Below, piece by piece: positions 51,606 through 60,985 of a DNA stretch of 64,000 nucleotides (the stretch's first letter is position 1; each line of letters opens with the position of its first letter). The stretch comes from Paraburkholderia bryophila. Its GTDB lineage: Bacteria > Pseudomonadota > Gammaproteobacteria > Burkholderiales > Burkholderiaceae. The position numbers were made by a program, and so were the translations under genes. Location of the stretch: assembly GCF_003269035.1 (NCBI RefSeq), contig NZ_QLTK01000012.1, positions 1 through 64,000 of the forward strand, given 5' to 3'. Below the pieces are notes generated by a model. That model worked only from the letters and a program-made list of their open reading frames with translations, had not been told where the DNA came from and did not search any database.

Positions 51606-52880
51606 TCAACCCTGGTCAAGGCGAGGTCGCTCGTGGCTTGCCCGCATGAACCGGCCGCCGGGCAGCATGGTCACCTGGCCGGCGAGTTCGAGTTGCAGCA
51701 AGGTGGTTTGTAACGCGGTGTCCCCCATCTCGGTGCGGGCGGCAAGAATTTCAAGCGTGGTGGGGGAATGGCCGAGCGCGGCGAGAAGTTGCTGGGCCTC
51801 GGCGGTCGGCGTTTGCGCAGATGACGCCGCGGCCTGTGTGACCGCGCGCGCGGCGTCTTCGCGGGTTGCCGCGTGTTCCGCCGCTGAGGGCCCCGCGGGG
51901 TGAGCAGGCGCCTTCGGCGGTTCGACGCTTTCGCCAAAAAGCGTGTGCAGCGATGCCGCCGAGCCTGCCTTGACGGCCGGCCGCTGCGTGAAGCCGAGGT
52001 CTTCCAGTATTTCGTCCGGCGTCTCCACCAGCCTGGCCCCTTGCTTGATCATCCGGTGACAGCCTCGCGACAGCGGCGCGTGAATCGATCCCGGCAACGC
52101 AAAGATGTCGCGCCCCATTTCGTTGGCCAACCGCGCGGTAATCAGCGAGCCGGAGCGCATCGCCGCCTCTACGATCACGACGCCGCTGACCAATCCGGCA
52201 ATCAGTCGATTGCGCTGCGGGAAGTTGGCGGCGCGCGCGGGCGTGCCGAGCGGCCATTCCGAGAGAATGGCGCCCTGCACCGCGATCTGCCGCGCCAGCG
52301 CGTGATGTGCCGACGGGTACACCAGATCCGCGCCGGTGCCGATCACGGCGACGGTGCCCCCCACGCCTTGCAGGGCGCCCCGATGCGCGGCCCCGTCGAT
52401 GCCGAGCGCCAGCCCCGACACGATGGTCACCCCGGCCGCCGACAACGCCCGTGCGAACCGCTCCGCATCTTCGACGCCTTGCGGCGTTGCGCTACGACTG
52501 CCCACCAGCGCCACCGCTCGCGTATGCAGCAGATCCAGCCGGCCCTTTATATATAGCAACGGCGGCGGATCGGGCATGGTCAGCAGCGCCGGCGGGTAAG
52601 CGGGGTCGTCGAGCATGACGACCTGATTGCCGGGCAGGTCGCGCCAGGCGAGCACGGCGTCGAGCTGGGCGTCGAATTCCGGACCGGCCGGCGCCAACGC
52701 CGCGCGCGCCGCGGCCTCGCCGGCGACCGCCGCCAGCGCGGCCTGGGTTTCGTCGAATATCGCTTCCGGCAGTCCAAAAGCGGTCAACAACAGGCGCAGC
52801 GCCGCCGGTTTCAGACCGGGCGCGAGCGAAAGCCGCAGCCAGGCGGCGATTTCGAAATCGGTTGCAGGCAAGCTGTGCAT
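51606..52880 (-). CDS. dprA: DNA-processing protein DprA
   Basis: From ATG 52880 the protein has 424 residues. The Rossmann-like DprA core reads ALVGSRSATPQGVEDAERFA, TIVSGLALGIDGAAHRGALQ and GGTVAVIGTGADLVYPSAHH, with a SEWPLGTPARAANFPQRNRL segment. A helix-hairpin domain lies at the N-terminus and a winged helix at the C-terminus (LAALGHSPTTLEILAARTEM). It loads RecA on incoming single-stranded DNA during transformation. The start is set by GGAGG eleven bases upstream. Divergent from def. Confidence 0.93.
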   Translation of the reverse strand: MHSLPATDFEIAAWLRLSLAPGLKPAALRLLLTAFGLPEAIFDETQAALAAVAGEAAARAALAPAGPEFDAQLDAVLAWRDLPGNQVVMLDDPAYPPALLTMPDPPPLLYIKGRLDLLHTRAVALVGSRSATPQGVEDAERFARALSAAGVTIVSGLALGIDGAAHRGALQGVGGTVAVIGTGADLVYPSAHHALARQIAVQGAILSEWPLGTPARAANFPQRNRLIAGLVSGVVIVEAAMRSGSLITARLANEMGRDIFALPGSIHAPLSRGCHRMIKQGARLVETPDEILEDLGFTQRPAVKAGSAASLHTLFGESVEPPKAPAHPAGPSAAEHAATREDAARAVTQAAASSAQTPTAEAQQLLAALGHSPTTLEILAARTEMGDTALQTTLLQLELAGQVTMLPGGRFMRASHERPRLDQG

Positions 52881-53123
52881 TGCGAGTCGATCCTCCTGCA
52901 GGGCCAGCGGGCAGGCGGGCGCCATGCTAAAATTTTCATCATCCGAAATAACTGCAGCGCCGCGCCCACCCGCGCGGGCTCGTCGTCTAACGCACACGGC
53001 GCGTTGAATCGAACCGGTTCGACAGCATCTATCGTGTGCGTAACGCGGCGCGTCCACAACCTGGCCGAACGGCTAACGCGGGCCTCACAACGGCTGGCGG
53101 CGCCTAAAAACACACTCAAGATC

Positions 53124-53627
53124 ATGGCTTTACTGAACATCCTCAATTACCCGGACAAACGGCTGCACAAGGTGGCGAAGCCGGTCGAAGCGGTCAACGA
53201 CCGCATTCGCCGCCTGGTCAAAGACATGGCTGAAACCATGTATGCGGCGCCCGGCGTCGGTCTTGCCGCCACCCAGGTCGACGTGCACGAGCGCGTGATC
53301 GTGATCGACGTGTCGGACGATCACAACGAACTGCTCGCCTTCATCAATCCGGAAATCATCTGGTCGAGCGACGAAAGAAAGCTGTCGGAAGAGGGTTGCC
53401 TGTCGGTGCCGGGTATTTACGACAACGTCGAGCGCGCCGAGCAGGTGCGCGTGCGCGCGTTGAACGAGAAGGGCGAAACCTTCGAACTGGACTGCGAGGG
53501 TCTGCTCGCGGTGTGCATCCAGCACGAAATGGATCACCTGATGGGCCGCGTGTTCGTCGAGTACCTGTCGTCGCTCAAGCAGACGCGCATCAAGAGCAAG
53601 ATGAAAAAGCTCGCTCACGCCATGTAA
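53124..53627 (+). CDS. def: Peptide deformylase
   Basis: The 167-residue enzyme has motif 1 APGVGLAATQ, motif 2 EEGCLSVPG with a metal-binding Cys, and motif 3 QHEMDHLMG with HExxH. It removes the N-formyl group from nascent proteins. The ATG at 53124 gives the normal N-terminus MALLNILNYPDKRLHKVA. It is followed 31 bp later by fmt, the enzyme that adds the formyl group, in the conserved def-fmt pair. Confidence 0.97.
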   Translation: MALLNILNYPDKRLHKVAKPVEAVNDRIRRLVKDMAETMYAAPGVGLAATQVDVHERVIVIDVSDDHNELLAFINPEIIWSSDERKLSEEGCLSVPGIYDNVERAEQVRVRALNEKGETFELDCEGLLAVCIQHEMDHLMGRVFVEYLSSLKQTRIKSKMKKLAHAM

Positions 53628-53658
53628 TGCGCGTTCACCTCGCCACCCGTTCCCGTTC

Positions 53659-54654
53659 ATGAGTCATTCGTTGCGCGTCATCTTTGCCGGTACGCCGGAG
53701 TTCGCTGCGGCCGCACTGGCCGCGATCCACGGCGCCGGCTTTCCGGTGCCGCTCGTGCTCACCCAGCCGGATCGGCCTGCGGGGCGCGGCATGAAATTGC
53801 AGGCAAGCCCGGTCAAGCGCTACGCCGAGGAGCACGCGCTGGCTGTTGCCCAGCCGCCTTCGCTGCGCCGCGCCGGCAAGTATCCCGAAGAGGCCGCTGC
53901 CGCGATCGAGCAACTGCGCGCCACGCCGCACGACGTGATGGTCGTGGCCGCCTACGGTCTGATCCTGCCGCAGGAAGTGCTCGATATTCCGCGGCTGGGC
54001 TGCATCAACATTCACGCTTCGCTGCTGCCGCGCTGGCGCGGCGCCGCACCAATTCACCGCGCGATCGAAGCGGGCGACGCCGAAACCGGCATCACGCTGA
54101 TGCAGATGGACGTCGGCCTCGACACCGGCGCGATGATCTCCGAGGCTCGCACCGCCATTACCGGCGACGACACCACGGCCACGCTGCACGACCGTCTGGC
54201 GCAAGACGGCGCAAAGCTGATCGTCGAGGCGCTGATCGAGCTTGAGCGCAGCGGCAAGCTGGCCGCCACGCCGCAACCGGCGGACGGCGTGACTTATGCC
54301 GAAAAGATCGGCAAGCAGGAAGCCGCGCTCGACTGGCGCCGCCCGGCGAAGGTCCTCGCGCGCCAGGTGCGTGCATTCGACCCGTTCCCCGGCGGCCTAG
54401 GCACGCTGGAAGACGGCACTTCGATCAAGCTCTGGGCAGCGGTTCCCGTGATTGCCGCCAGCGCACAGGGCGCCAGCGCGCCCGGCGCGATCACCGAAGT
54501 GTCCGCCGAAGGCGTGCTGGTAGCCTGCGGCGAAGGCGCGCTGCGTCTCACGCAGTTGCAGAAACCCGGCGGCAAACGTCTGCCGGTGCGCGAATTCCTG
54601 GCCGGCTCGACGCTGGCTGCAGGTCAGCGTTTTCAACTCCCCGAAGCAAAATAA
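53659..54654 (+). CDS. fmt: Methionyl-tRNA formyltransferase
   Basis: A 331-residue protein. The formyltransferase domain has LRVIFAGTPEFAAAALAAIH, LTQPDRPAGRGMKLQ and the catalytic signature INIHASLLPRWRGAAPIHRA. The C-terminal OB domain includes LARQVRAFDPFPGG. It formylates initiator Met-tRNA using 10-formyltetrahydrofolate. It lies directly after def, and GTTCCCG-rich sequence precedes the ATG without a strong ribosome-binding site, so coupling to def is likely. Confidence 0.96.
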   Translation: MSHSLRVIFAGTPEFAAAALAAIHGAGFPVPLVLTQPDRPAGRGMKLQASPVKRYAEEHALAVAQPPSLRRAGKYPEEAAAAIEQLRATPHDVMVVAAYGLILPQEVLDIPRLGCINIHASLLPRWRGAAPIHRAIEAGDAETGITLMQMDVGLDTGAMISEARTAITGDDTTATLHDRLAQDGAKLIVEALIELERSGKLAATPQPADGVTYAEKIGKQEAALDWRRPAKVLARQVRAFDPFPGGLGTLEDGTSIKLWAAVPVIAASAQGASAPGAITEVSAEGVLVACGEGALRLTQLQKPGGKRLPVREFLAGSTLAAGQRFQLPEAK

Positions 54655-54767
54655 CAGGCGCGCAGGGTCCTTGAACATCGTCCGTTCGGCCGATGCTCGA
54701 GGCCTCCGCCGCGACCCTGCCGCGCGTTAGAATCCTTCATGCGGTCCCCCCCGTTTCGAGGATTTTC

Positions 54768-55409
54768 ATGTTCGGCATCACCCATTTCGAATTTTTCATC
54801 GTCGCGGTCTTTCTGTTGAACGTGACGCCCGGTCCGGATACCGCTTATATCGTCGGTCGCAGCGTCGCACAGGGTCGGGGCGCGGGATTGATGTCCGCGC
54901 TCGGCATCTCGGCAGGCTGCTGCGTCCATTCGCTCGCCTGCGCGTTCGGCCTGACCGCTCTGCTGGCCGCCTCGGCCACCGCGTTCACCGTCATCAAGTT
55001 TGTCGGCGCTTTTTATCTGATGTATCTCGGTGTGCGACTGCTTCTGGCCAAACCGGCAGTGGACCAGGCCGCAGGCGAAGCGCGCGCGGCCGGCGGCGCC
55101 AAGTCGTTGCGGCAGTTGTTCCTGCAAGGCTTCTGGACCAATGTGCTGAACCCCAAGGTGGTGCTGTTCTTCGTGTCGTTCTTTCCGCAATTCGTGACGG
55201 CCGGCAGCGACCACAAAGCGTTTGCATTCCTCACCCTCGGCGTCGTGTTCGTGGTGATGAGCATGATTTGGAACAGTTTCATCGCCTGGATCGCCGGTAG
55301 CGTGACAAAGCGTTTCTCCGGGCGACAGTCGCTGAAGAAATGGCTGGATCGCGGTGTCGGCAGCGCCTTTGTCGGCTTGGGCATCAAGCTGGCCACCGCA
55401 TCAAGATGA
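54768..55409 (+). CDS. LysE-family exporter
   Basis: A 213-residue membrane protein with six segments and the LysE signature LLNVTPGPDTAYIVGRSVAQ near the N-terminus, then SALGISAGCCVHSLACAFGL, FVGAFYLMYLGVRLLLA and FWTNVLNPKVVLFFVSFFPQ. It probably exports an amino acid or derivative. The start at 54768 (MFGITHFEFFIVAVFL) is the standard one; upstream codons lack a ribosome-binding site. It lies between fmt and htpX. Confidence 0.9.
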   Translation: MFGITHFEFFIVAVFLLNVTPGPDTAYIVGRSVAQGRGAGLMSALGISAGCCVHSLACAFGLTALLAASATAFTVIKFVGAFYLMYLGVRLLLAKPAVDQAAGEARAAGGAKSLRQLFLQGFWTNVLNPKVVLFFVSFFPQFVTAGSDHKAFAFLTLGVVFVVMSMIWNSFIAWIAGSVTKRFSGRQSLKKWLDRGVGSAFVGLGIKLATASR

Positions 55410-55512
55410 TTGAATTTTCCGCGCGAGCCCATATCTAACAATACGCTTACAATCAGGCGCCGCATGATGTGGCTTAGATATGAATCCCGCGTTAGGGCAA
55501 GGAGTAGCAGAC

Positions 55513-56370
55513 ATGTTCAATTGGGTCAAAACCGCGATGTTGATGGCCGCGATCACGGCCCTTTTCATCGTGATCGGCGGCATGATCGGTGGGTCGCGCG
55601 GCATGATGATCGCGCTCGTGATCGCGCTGGGTATGAATTTCTTTTCGTACTGGTTCTCGGACAAGATGGTGCTGCGCATGTACAACGCGCAGGAAGTCGA
55701 CGAAACCAGCGCGCCGCAGTTCTATCGCATGGTTCGCGAACTGGCCACGCGCGCCAATTTGCCGATGCCGCGCGTCTACCTGATCAACGAAGACGCGCCA
55801 AACGCGTTCGCCACGGGCCGTAACCCCGAGCACGCGGCGGTTGCCGCAACCACCGGCATTCTGCGCGTGCTGTCCGAGCGTGAAATGCGTGGCGTGATGG
55901 CGCACGAACTGGCGCACGTGAAGCACCGCGACATTCTGATCTCGACGGTGTCGGCCACCATGGCAGGCGCGATTTCCGCGCTGGCCAACTTCGCCATGTT
56001 CTTCGGCAGCCGCGACGAAAACGGCCGTCCCACGAACCCGATCGCGGGTATCGCGGTCGCGCTGCTGGCGCCGATCTCCGGTGCGCTGATCCAGATGGCG
56101 ATTTCGCGCGCGCGTGAATTCGAAGCGGATCGTGGCGGCGCGCAAATTTCGGGTGACCCGCAAGCGCTTGCTTCGGCGCTCGACAAGATTCATCGCTACG
56201 CAAGCGGCATTCCGTTCCCGGTGGCCGAGCAGCATCCGGCCACCGCGCAGATGATGATCATGAATCCGTTGTCGGGTGGCGGCATCGCCAATCTGTTTTC
56301 CACGCACCCGGCCACTGAAGAGCGTGTCGCGCGTTTGATGGAAATGGCGCGCACGGGGCGCTTCGAGTAA
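55513..56370 (+). CDS. htpX: Membrane zinc metalloprotease HtpX
   Basis: The 285-residue protein has two N-terminal membrane segments (AMLMAAITALFIVIGGMIGG; IALVIALGMNFFSYWFSDKM). The M48 active site VMAHELAHVKHRD (HExxH) and the downstream glutamate in REFEADRGGAQISGD follow, plus two more hydrophobic segments. HtpX degrades misfolded inner-membrane proteins. ATG 55513 follows AGGAG. The gene ends at the terminator at 56399. Confidence 0.96.
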   Translation: MFNWVKTAMLMAAITALFIVIGGMIGGSRGMMIALVIALGMNFFSYWFSDKMVLRMYNAQEVDETSAPQFYRMVRELATRANLPMPRVYLINEDAPNAFATGRNPEHAAVAATTGILRVLSEREMRGVMAHELAHVKHRDILISTVSATMAGAISALANFAMFFGSRDENGRPTNPIAGIAVALLAPISGALIQMAISRAREFEADRGGAQISGDPQALASALDKIHRYASGIPFPVAEQHPATAQMMIMNPLSGGGIANLFSTHPATEERVARLMEMARTGRFE

Positions 56371-56398
56371 CACCGCGCGGCGCCTATGCGCTGCGATG

Positions 56399-56428
56399 AA
56401 AGGCGAGTCCATGGACTCGCCTTTTTTA
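56399..56428 (+). terminator. Intrinsic terminator of htpX
   Basis: Arms AAAGGCGAGTCC (56399-56410) and GGACTCGCCTTT (56413-56424) are followed by T-rich sequence to 56428. The stem is perfect with a minimal centre AT, so the inner pairs probably open to form the loop. Confidence 0.8.
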
Positions 56429-56545
56429 TTCGAGGCCACGGCCAAATGCCTGTGCGCGGCACGAGCGGCGGGCCGCCACGCCCGCCACGCTACAATGTGT
56501 GCTGTTCGTGTCGCGCGTACCGTGCGGCCTGTCTTTGCCTTCTTC

Positions 56546-57985
56546 ATGACCCCAAAGCCTTCTTCGCGTTCTGCTTCCCAATCGGCGCGACCGCGCGAAT
56601 CCCGTTTGTCGATGCTGCACCTTGCGCCCGAATCGCTTGCGTTCGCGCTCGACTGCGCGGGCCAGGCGATCGGTGCCGTGCGTCTCGGCGCGGCTTTGCC
56701 GGCTGCGCTGCAAGCCGTCTTCGTTTCCGCGCCGGAAGGCAGTGCCGCCGCCGCGCGCGGCGCGGTGCAGGACATCGCGTATCGCACGATGCGGCGTCTG
56801 GCGACCGCCGAATGGTTGATCGCGAAGCTGGTCAAGAAAGCGCCGCCGCCGCACGTCGGCCATGTGCTTGCCTGCGCGTTCGCGCTGCTCGTCGACGACG
56901 AAGCGAGCGCCGCGTACACGCCGTTCACAGTGGTCGATCAGGCGGTCGGCGCCATCAGCGCGCGTCGCGAATTCGCGTTTGCCAAGGGACTCGTCAACGC
57001 GGTGCTGCGCAGTTTCCTGCGTGAGCGCGAGACGTTGCTCGCCGCTGCGCAAGCCGACGAAGTGGCCCGCTGGAACTACCCGTCGTGGTGGATCGACGCA
57101 GTGAAACGCGCCTGGCCCGACGCCTGGCAGACGGTGCTCGCCGCCGGCAATACGCAAGGCCCGCTCACACTGCGCGTGAACGCCCGTCACTCGACGGTCG
57201 ACGCCTATCTGCACGTGCTGCAGAACCATCACCTTCCCGCGAGCCAGGCCGGCGACTACGCCGTCAAGCTCGCCACGCCGATGCCGGTGGACCGGATTCC
57301 CGGTTTCAACGAGGGCGTCGTCTCGGTGCAGGACGCCGGCGCGCAACTTGCCGCGCCACTGCTCAACGTGCGTGACGGCATGCGCGTACTCGACGCCTGC
57401 GCGGCACCCGGCGGCAAGACCGGCCATCTGCTCGAACTCGCCAATCTTCAACTCGTCGCGCTCGAAAGCGATGCGTCGCGCGCGCGGCGCATCGGCGAAA
57501 ACTTGCAGCGGCTCAAGCTCGAAGCGGAAGTGCGTATCGGCGACGCCGGCGCGCCCGCGCAGTGGCACGACGACCTCGACCAGCCGTTCGACCGCATTCT
57601 CGCCGACGTGCCGTGCTCGGCCTCGGGCATCGTGCGGCGTCACCCGGATATTCGCTGGTTGCGTCGCGCGTCGGATATTCCCGCGCTGGTCGCCGAACAA
57701 CGTCGTATTCTCGACGCGTTGTGGCCGCTCGTGAAAGCTGGCGGCGAGTTGCTCTACGTTACGTGTTCGATCTTCCCCGAAGAAGGCGAGTTACAGGCGC
57801 AGTGGTTTGGAGACAAGTACCAGGATGCGGTACGATTGGACGCGCCGGGGCAACTGCTGCCTTCAGTCGCCCGCGCGCCCGCCGACACCTCGGCCGGTTC
57901 CCTTGCCGGACAACTCGTTGAAGAGCGCGCCGGTGCGAACTCAGACCACGACGGATTTTTCTACGCGCGCTTTCAGAAACGGTGA
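56546..57985 (+). CDS. rsmB: 16S rRNA (cytosine-967-C5)-methyltransferase RsmB
   Basis: The 479-residue enzyme has an N-terminal NusB-like RNA-binding domain (SAAYTPFTVVDQAVGAISA, AFAKGLVNAVLRSFLRE) and a SAM-dependent methyltransferase domain: GVVSVQDAGAQLAAPLLNVR, VLDACAAPGGKTGHLLEL, DVPCSASGIVRRHPDIRWLR with catalytic Cys, and LLYVTCSIFPEEGE. It methylates C967 of 16S rRNA. The start at 56546 (MTPKPSSRSASQSARPRE) is chosen after the htpX terminator. Its stop overlaps the next gene by four bases. Confidence 0.93.
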   Translation: MTPKPSSRSASQSARPRESRLSMLHLAPESLAFALDCAGQAIGAVRLGAALPAALQAVFVSAPEGSAAAARGAVQDIAYRTMRRLATAEWLIAKLVKKAPPPHVGHVLACAFALLVDDEASAAYTPFTVVDQAVGAISARREFAFAKGLVNAVLRSFLRERETLLAAAQADEVARWNYPSWWIDAVKRAWPDAWQTVLAAGNTQGPLTLRVNARHSTVDAYLHVLQNHHLPASQAGDYAVKLATPMPVDRIPGFNEGVVSVQDAGAQLAAPLLNVRDGMRVLDACAAPGGKTGHLLELANLQLVALESDASRARRIGENLQRLKLEAEVRIGDAGAPAQWHDDLDQPFDRILADVPCSASGIVRRHPDIRWLRRASDIPALVAEQRRILDALWPLVKAGGELLYVTCSIFPEEGELQAQWFGDKYQDAVRLDAPGQLLPSVARAPADTSAGSLAGQLVEERAGANSDHDGFFYARFQKR

Positions 57986-58581
57986 CCATCAAACGCTTCT
58001 TCCCGCTTCGGCTCGCTGCCGTGTTCTGGATCGCGCTGGCCGTCTGGCTCGCCGCACCGGGCATGGTGCACGCCGACCCGATCGCGGTGCAGCGCGCATC
58101 GCTGCAATCGGACAATACCGGCTGGAATCTCGACGCGCGTTTCGACTTCGACCTGAACAGCAACCTCGAAGACGCGATCAATAAAGGCATTCCGCTTTAC
58201 TTCACGACGGATTTCGAATTGAGCCGGCCGCGCTGGTACTGGTTCGACGAGCAACCGGTCAGCGTGTCGCAAAGCATTCGCCTGTCGTTCCAGCCGCTCA
58301 CGCGCGAATACCGGGTGTCGAGCGTGTCGTCCGGCGGCCTGCAACTCGGCTTCCAGACGTTGAAAGACGCGCTTGCGGTGATCAAACACGTCACGTCGTG
58401 GCATGTGATCGACCGTAACGACGTGCATGCCGGCGAGACGTACAACGCGTCGGTGCGCATGCAGCTCGACATCGCGCTGATGCCCAAGCCGTTCCAGATC
58501 GACGCGGTGAATAACCGCGACTGGAGCCTGTCGTCCGAGTGGAAGCGTTTTACCTTCACGGTGACCGAACGTGCTAAATAA
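57982..58581 (+). CDS. DUF4390 secreted protein
   Basis: A 199-residue protein with GTG start overlapping the rsmB stop. It has a signal peptide or N-terminal anchor (RLAAVFWIALAVWLAAPGMV), then a DUF4390 domain: ADPIAVQRASLQSDNTGWNL, DARFDFDLNSNLEDAINKGI, PLYFTTDFELSRPRWYWFDE and RVSSVSSGGLQLGFQTLKDA. The family always travels with the ntrY-like kinase downstream but has no proven function. It may be a periplasmic partner or sensor accessory. Confidence 0.88.
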   Translation: MTIKRFFPLRLAAVFWIALAVWLAAPGMVHADPIAVQRASLQSDNTGWNLDARFDFDLNSNLEDAINKGIPLYFTTDFELSRPRWYWFDEQPVSVSQSIRLSFQPLTREYRVSSVSSGGLQLGFQTLKDALAVIKHVTSWHVIDRNDVHAGETYNASVRMQLDIALMPKPFQIDAVNNRDWSLSSEWKRFTFTVTERAK

Positions 58582-60985
58582 AGTGCGCCAAACCACCAGT
58601 GTCAGCAGCATCGTCGTGCGCGTGCTGGTGTCGACGGTCGCCGTCACGGCCGTGCTGCTGCTCGTGCTGCTCGCGGCCGCCAGCGCGAATACCGAATTCT
58701 TCGACCGCTATTACCAGTGGTTGTACGCGGCCAACCTCGTGGTCGCGATGATCTTTCTGCTGGTGGTGACGACGCTCGTCATCATCATCATCGCGCGGCT
58801 CAGAAAGGGTAAGTTCGGCACCCGGCTGCTGGCCAAACTCGCGTTCTTCATGGCGCTGGTCGGCGTGGTGCCGGGCGGGATCATTTACGTCGTCTCGTAT
58901 CAATTCGTGTCGCGCAGTATCGAATCGTGGTTCGACGTGAATGTCGAAACCGCGCTCACGTCGGGCCTGAATCTCGGGCGCGGCATGCTCGACGCGTCGC
59001 TGTCCGATCTGCAGACCAAGGGTCGGCTAATGTCCGAGCAGATCGCGAGCGCGGATGCCGCCGGCACCACGCTGACGCTGCTGCGCCTGCGCGATCAGTT
59101 CGGCGTGCAGGACGCGACGATCGTCGAGCCCACGCGCAGCATGTCGGGCGCGACGCCGGACATGCACGTCGTCGCGCAAGCCTCGAGCAACTACGCGACG
59201 CTGGTGCCGAACGATCTGCCCACGCCGCTGATGATCGATCAGGCGCGCGGCCGCGGTTATGCGGCGATCGAAGGCGAAGTCGACGGCGATCCGAATGAAC
59301 ATGGCAGCAAGGGTGCTTTGCGGCTGCGCATCGTGCAGCGCATTCCCGATTCGAGTGCCGCGCTGCTGCAACCTACCGAACGTTTCCTGCAACTCACGCA
59401 GCCAGTGTCGCCTTCGCTCGCGCGTAATGCGGATGCGGTGCAGCGCGCCTATCGCGAATATCAGGAGAAGGCGCTGGGCCGCACCGGTCTGCGCAAGATG
59501 TATATCGGCACGCTGACACTCGCACTGTTCCTCGCCACCTTCATCGCGATGATGCTGGCGCTGGCGCTCGGCAACCAGTTGGCGCGGCCGTTGTTCCTGC
59601 TCGCGCAGGGCACCAAGGAAGTGACCGAGGGCGACTACACGCCGAAGCGCGAAATCAAATCGCGCGACGAACTGGGCTTCCTCACGCAGTCGTTCAACGC
59701 GATGACGCGGCAGTTGTCGGAAGCGCGCGCGGCGGTCGAGAACAATCGCATCGCGCTCGAACATTCCAAGGCGTATCTGGAGAGCATTCTTGCGAACCTG
59801 ACCGCCGGCGTGTTCGTGTTCGACCGGCAGTTCAGGCTCACCACCGCGAATCGCGGCGCCGAGCGGATTTTCCGTCAGCCGTTCCAGCCCACCATGGGTT
59901 CCGCGCTCGATCAGATCGGCGTGTTGAGCGAATTCGGCGGCATGGTACGCAAGGCGTTCGCCGATCGGGAAGCGGCCAGCGGCGACGGTCACGACGACCG
60001 CGGCCATTGGCAGCAGCAGTTCTCGATTCAGGTGCCGGGCGAAACCGAACCGTTGACTTTGCTGGTGCGCGGCGCGCGTCTCGTCTCCGCCACCGACCGC
60101 GATGCCGAAGACATGCAGACCTCCGGCTACGTGGTCGTGTTCGACGATATTTCCGACGTGATCTCCGCCCAGCGTTCGATCGCATGGGGCGAAGTCGCGC
60201 GGCGCCTCGCGCACGAGATCAAGAATCCGCTCACGCCGATCCAGCTCTCCGCCGAGCGCTTGCAAATGAAGCTCGCGGACAAGCTGTCGCCGTCGGATGC
60301 GGATGTGTTGAAGCGCGGCGCGACCACGATCGTCAATCAGGTCGCCGCGATGAAGCAGATGGTCGACAATTTCCGTGACTATGCGCGCACGCCCCCGGCG
60401 GTGCTTGCGCATTTGCAGTTGAACGAACTGGTCAGCGAAGTGCTGACGCTGTACGGTATCGAAGAAGGCAAGGGCGCGATTCAGGTGGAATTGGCCGCGT
60501 TGCCGGCCATCCGCGGCGACGCGACGCAATTGCGCCAGGTGATTCACAACCTGCTGCAGAACGCGCAGGATGCGGTAGCCGAGCTCGAGCATCCGCGTGT
60601 CCTGCTCGAAACGAGGACAGTAGAATACGGAGACCCCGACGCGGAAGGCAAGGTCCATGTCGCGGTGCGTCTGACCGTGTCGGATAACGGACCGGGCTTC
60701 TCCGCGCGTATCCTCACACGGGCATTCGAACCTTACGTGACGACCAAGGCCAAAGGTACGGGTCTGGGTCTTGCGATGGTCAAGAAGATCGTCGACGAAC
60801 ACGGCGCGCGCATCGACATTCGCAATCGCATGAAAGCGGGCGACGTGATCGAAGGCGCGCAGATATCGATTCTCTTCCTTCAGTTGGCAGACGATGCCGC
60901 GGCGCCCGGAGCCGGGCCGCGTCCGGCGCACGGTGGTGCGTCGCAGGGAAAGACAAAAGCAACAGTGCAGACAAGGGCAGCGTAA
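58571..60985 (+). CDS. ntrY: NtrY-like membrane sensor histidine kinase
   Basis: This 804-residue protein starts at GTG 58571, overlapping the DUF4390 stop. Four or so membrane segments (VVRVLVSTVAVTAVLLLVLL, LVVAMIFLLVVTTLVIIIIA, LAKLAFFMALVGVVPGGIIY, TLALFLATFIAMMLALALGN) flank a large periplasmic part. HAMP (QLARPLFLLAQGTKEVTEGD), PAS, the HisKA box RRLAHEIKNPLTPIQLSAER with H, and HATPase motifs N, G1 and G2 (NLLQNAQDAV, DNGPGF, KGTGLGLAMVKKIV) follow. NtrY proteins respond to nitrogen or redox signals. It pairs with the regulator one base downstream. Confidence 0.93.
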   Translation: MLNKVRQTTSVSSIVVRVLVSTVAVTAVLLLVLLAAASANTEFFDRYYQWLYAANLVVAMIFLLVVTTLVIIIIARLRKGKFGTRLLAKLAFFMALVGVVPGGIIYVVSYQFVSRSIESWFDVNVETALTSGLNLGRGMLDASLSDLQTKGRLMSEQIASADAAGTTLTLLRLRDQFGVQDATIVEPTRSMSGATPDMHVVAQASSNYATLVPNDLPTPLMIDQARGRGYAAIEGEVDGDPNEHGSKGALRLRIVQRIPDSSAALLQPTERFLQLTQPVSPSLARNADAVQRAYREYQEKALGRTGLRKMYIGTLTLALFLATFIAMMLALALGNQLARPLFLLAQGTKEVTEGDYTPKREIKSRDELGFLTQSFNAMTRQLSEARAAVENNRIALEHSKAYLESILANLTAGVFVFDRQFRLTTANRGAERIFRQPFQPTMGSALDQIGVLSEFGGMVRKAFADREAASGDGHDDRGHWQQQFSIQVPGETEPLTLLVRGARLVSATDRDAEDMQTSGYVVVFDDISDVISAQRSIAWGEVARRLAHEIKNPLTPIQLSAERLQMKLADKLSPSDADVLKRGATTIVNQVAAMKQMVDNFRDYARTPPAVLAHLQLNELVSEVLTLYGIEEGKGAIQVELAALPAIRGDATQLRQVIHNLLQNAQDAVAELEHPRVLLETRTVEYGDPDAEGKVHVAVRLTVSDNGPGFSARILTRAFEPYVTTKAKGTGLGLAMVKKIVDEHGARIDIRNRMKAGDVIEGAQISILFLQLADDAAAPGAGPRPAHGGASQGKTKATVQTRAA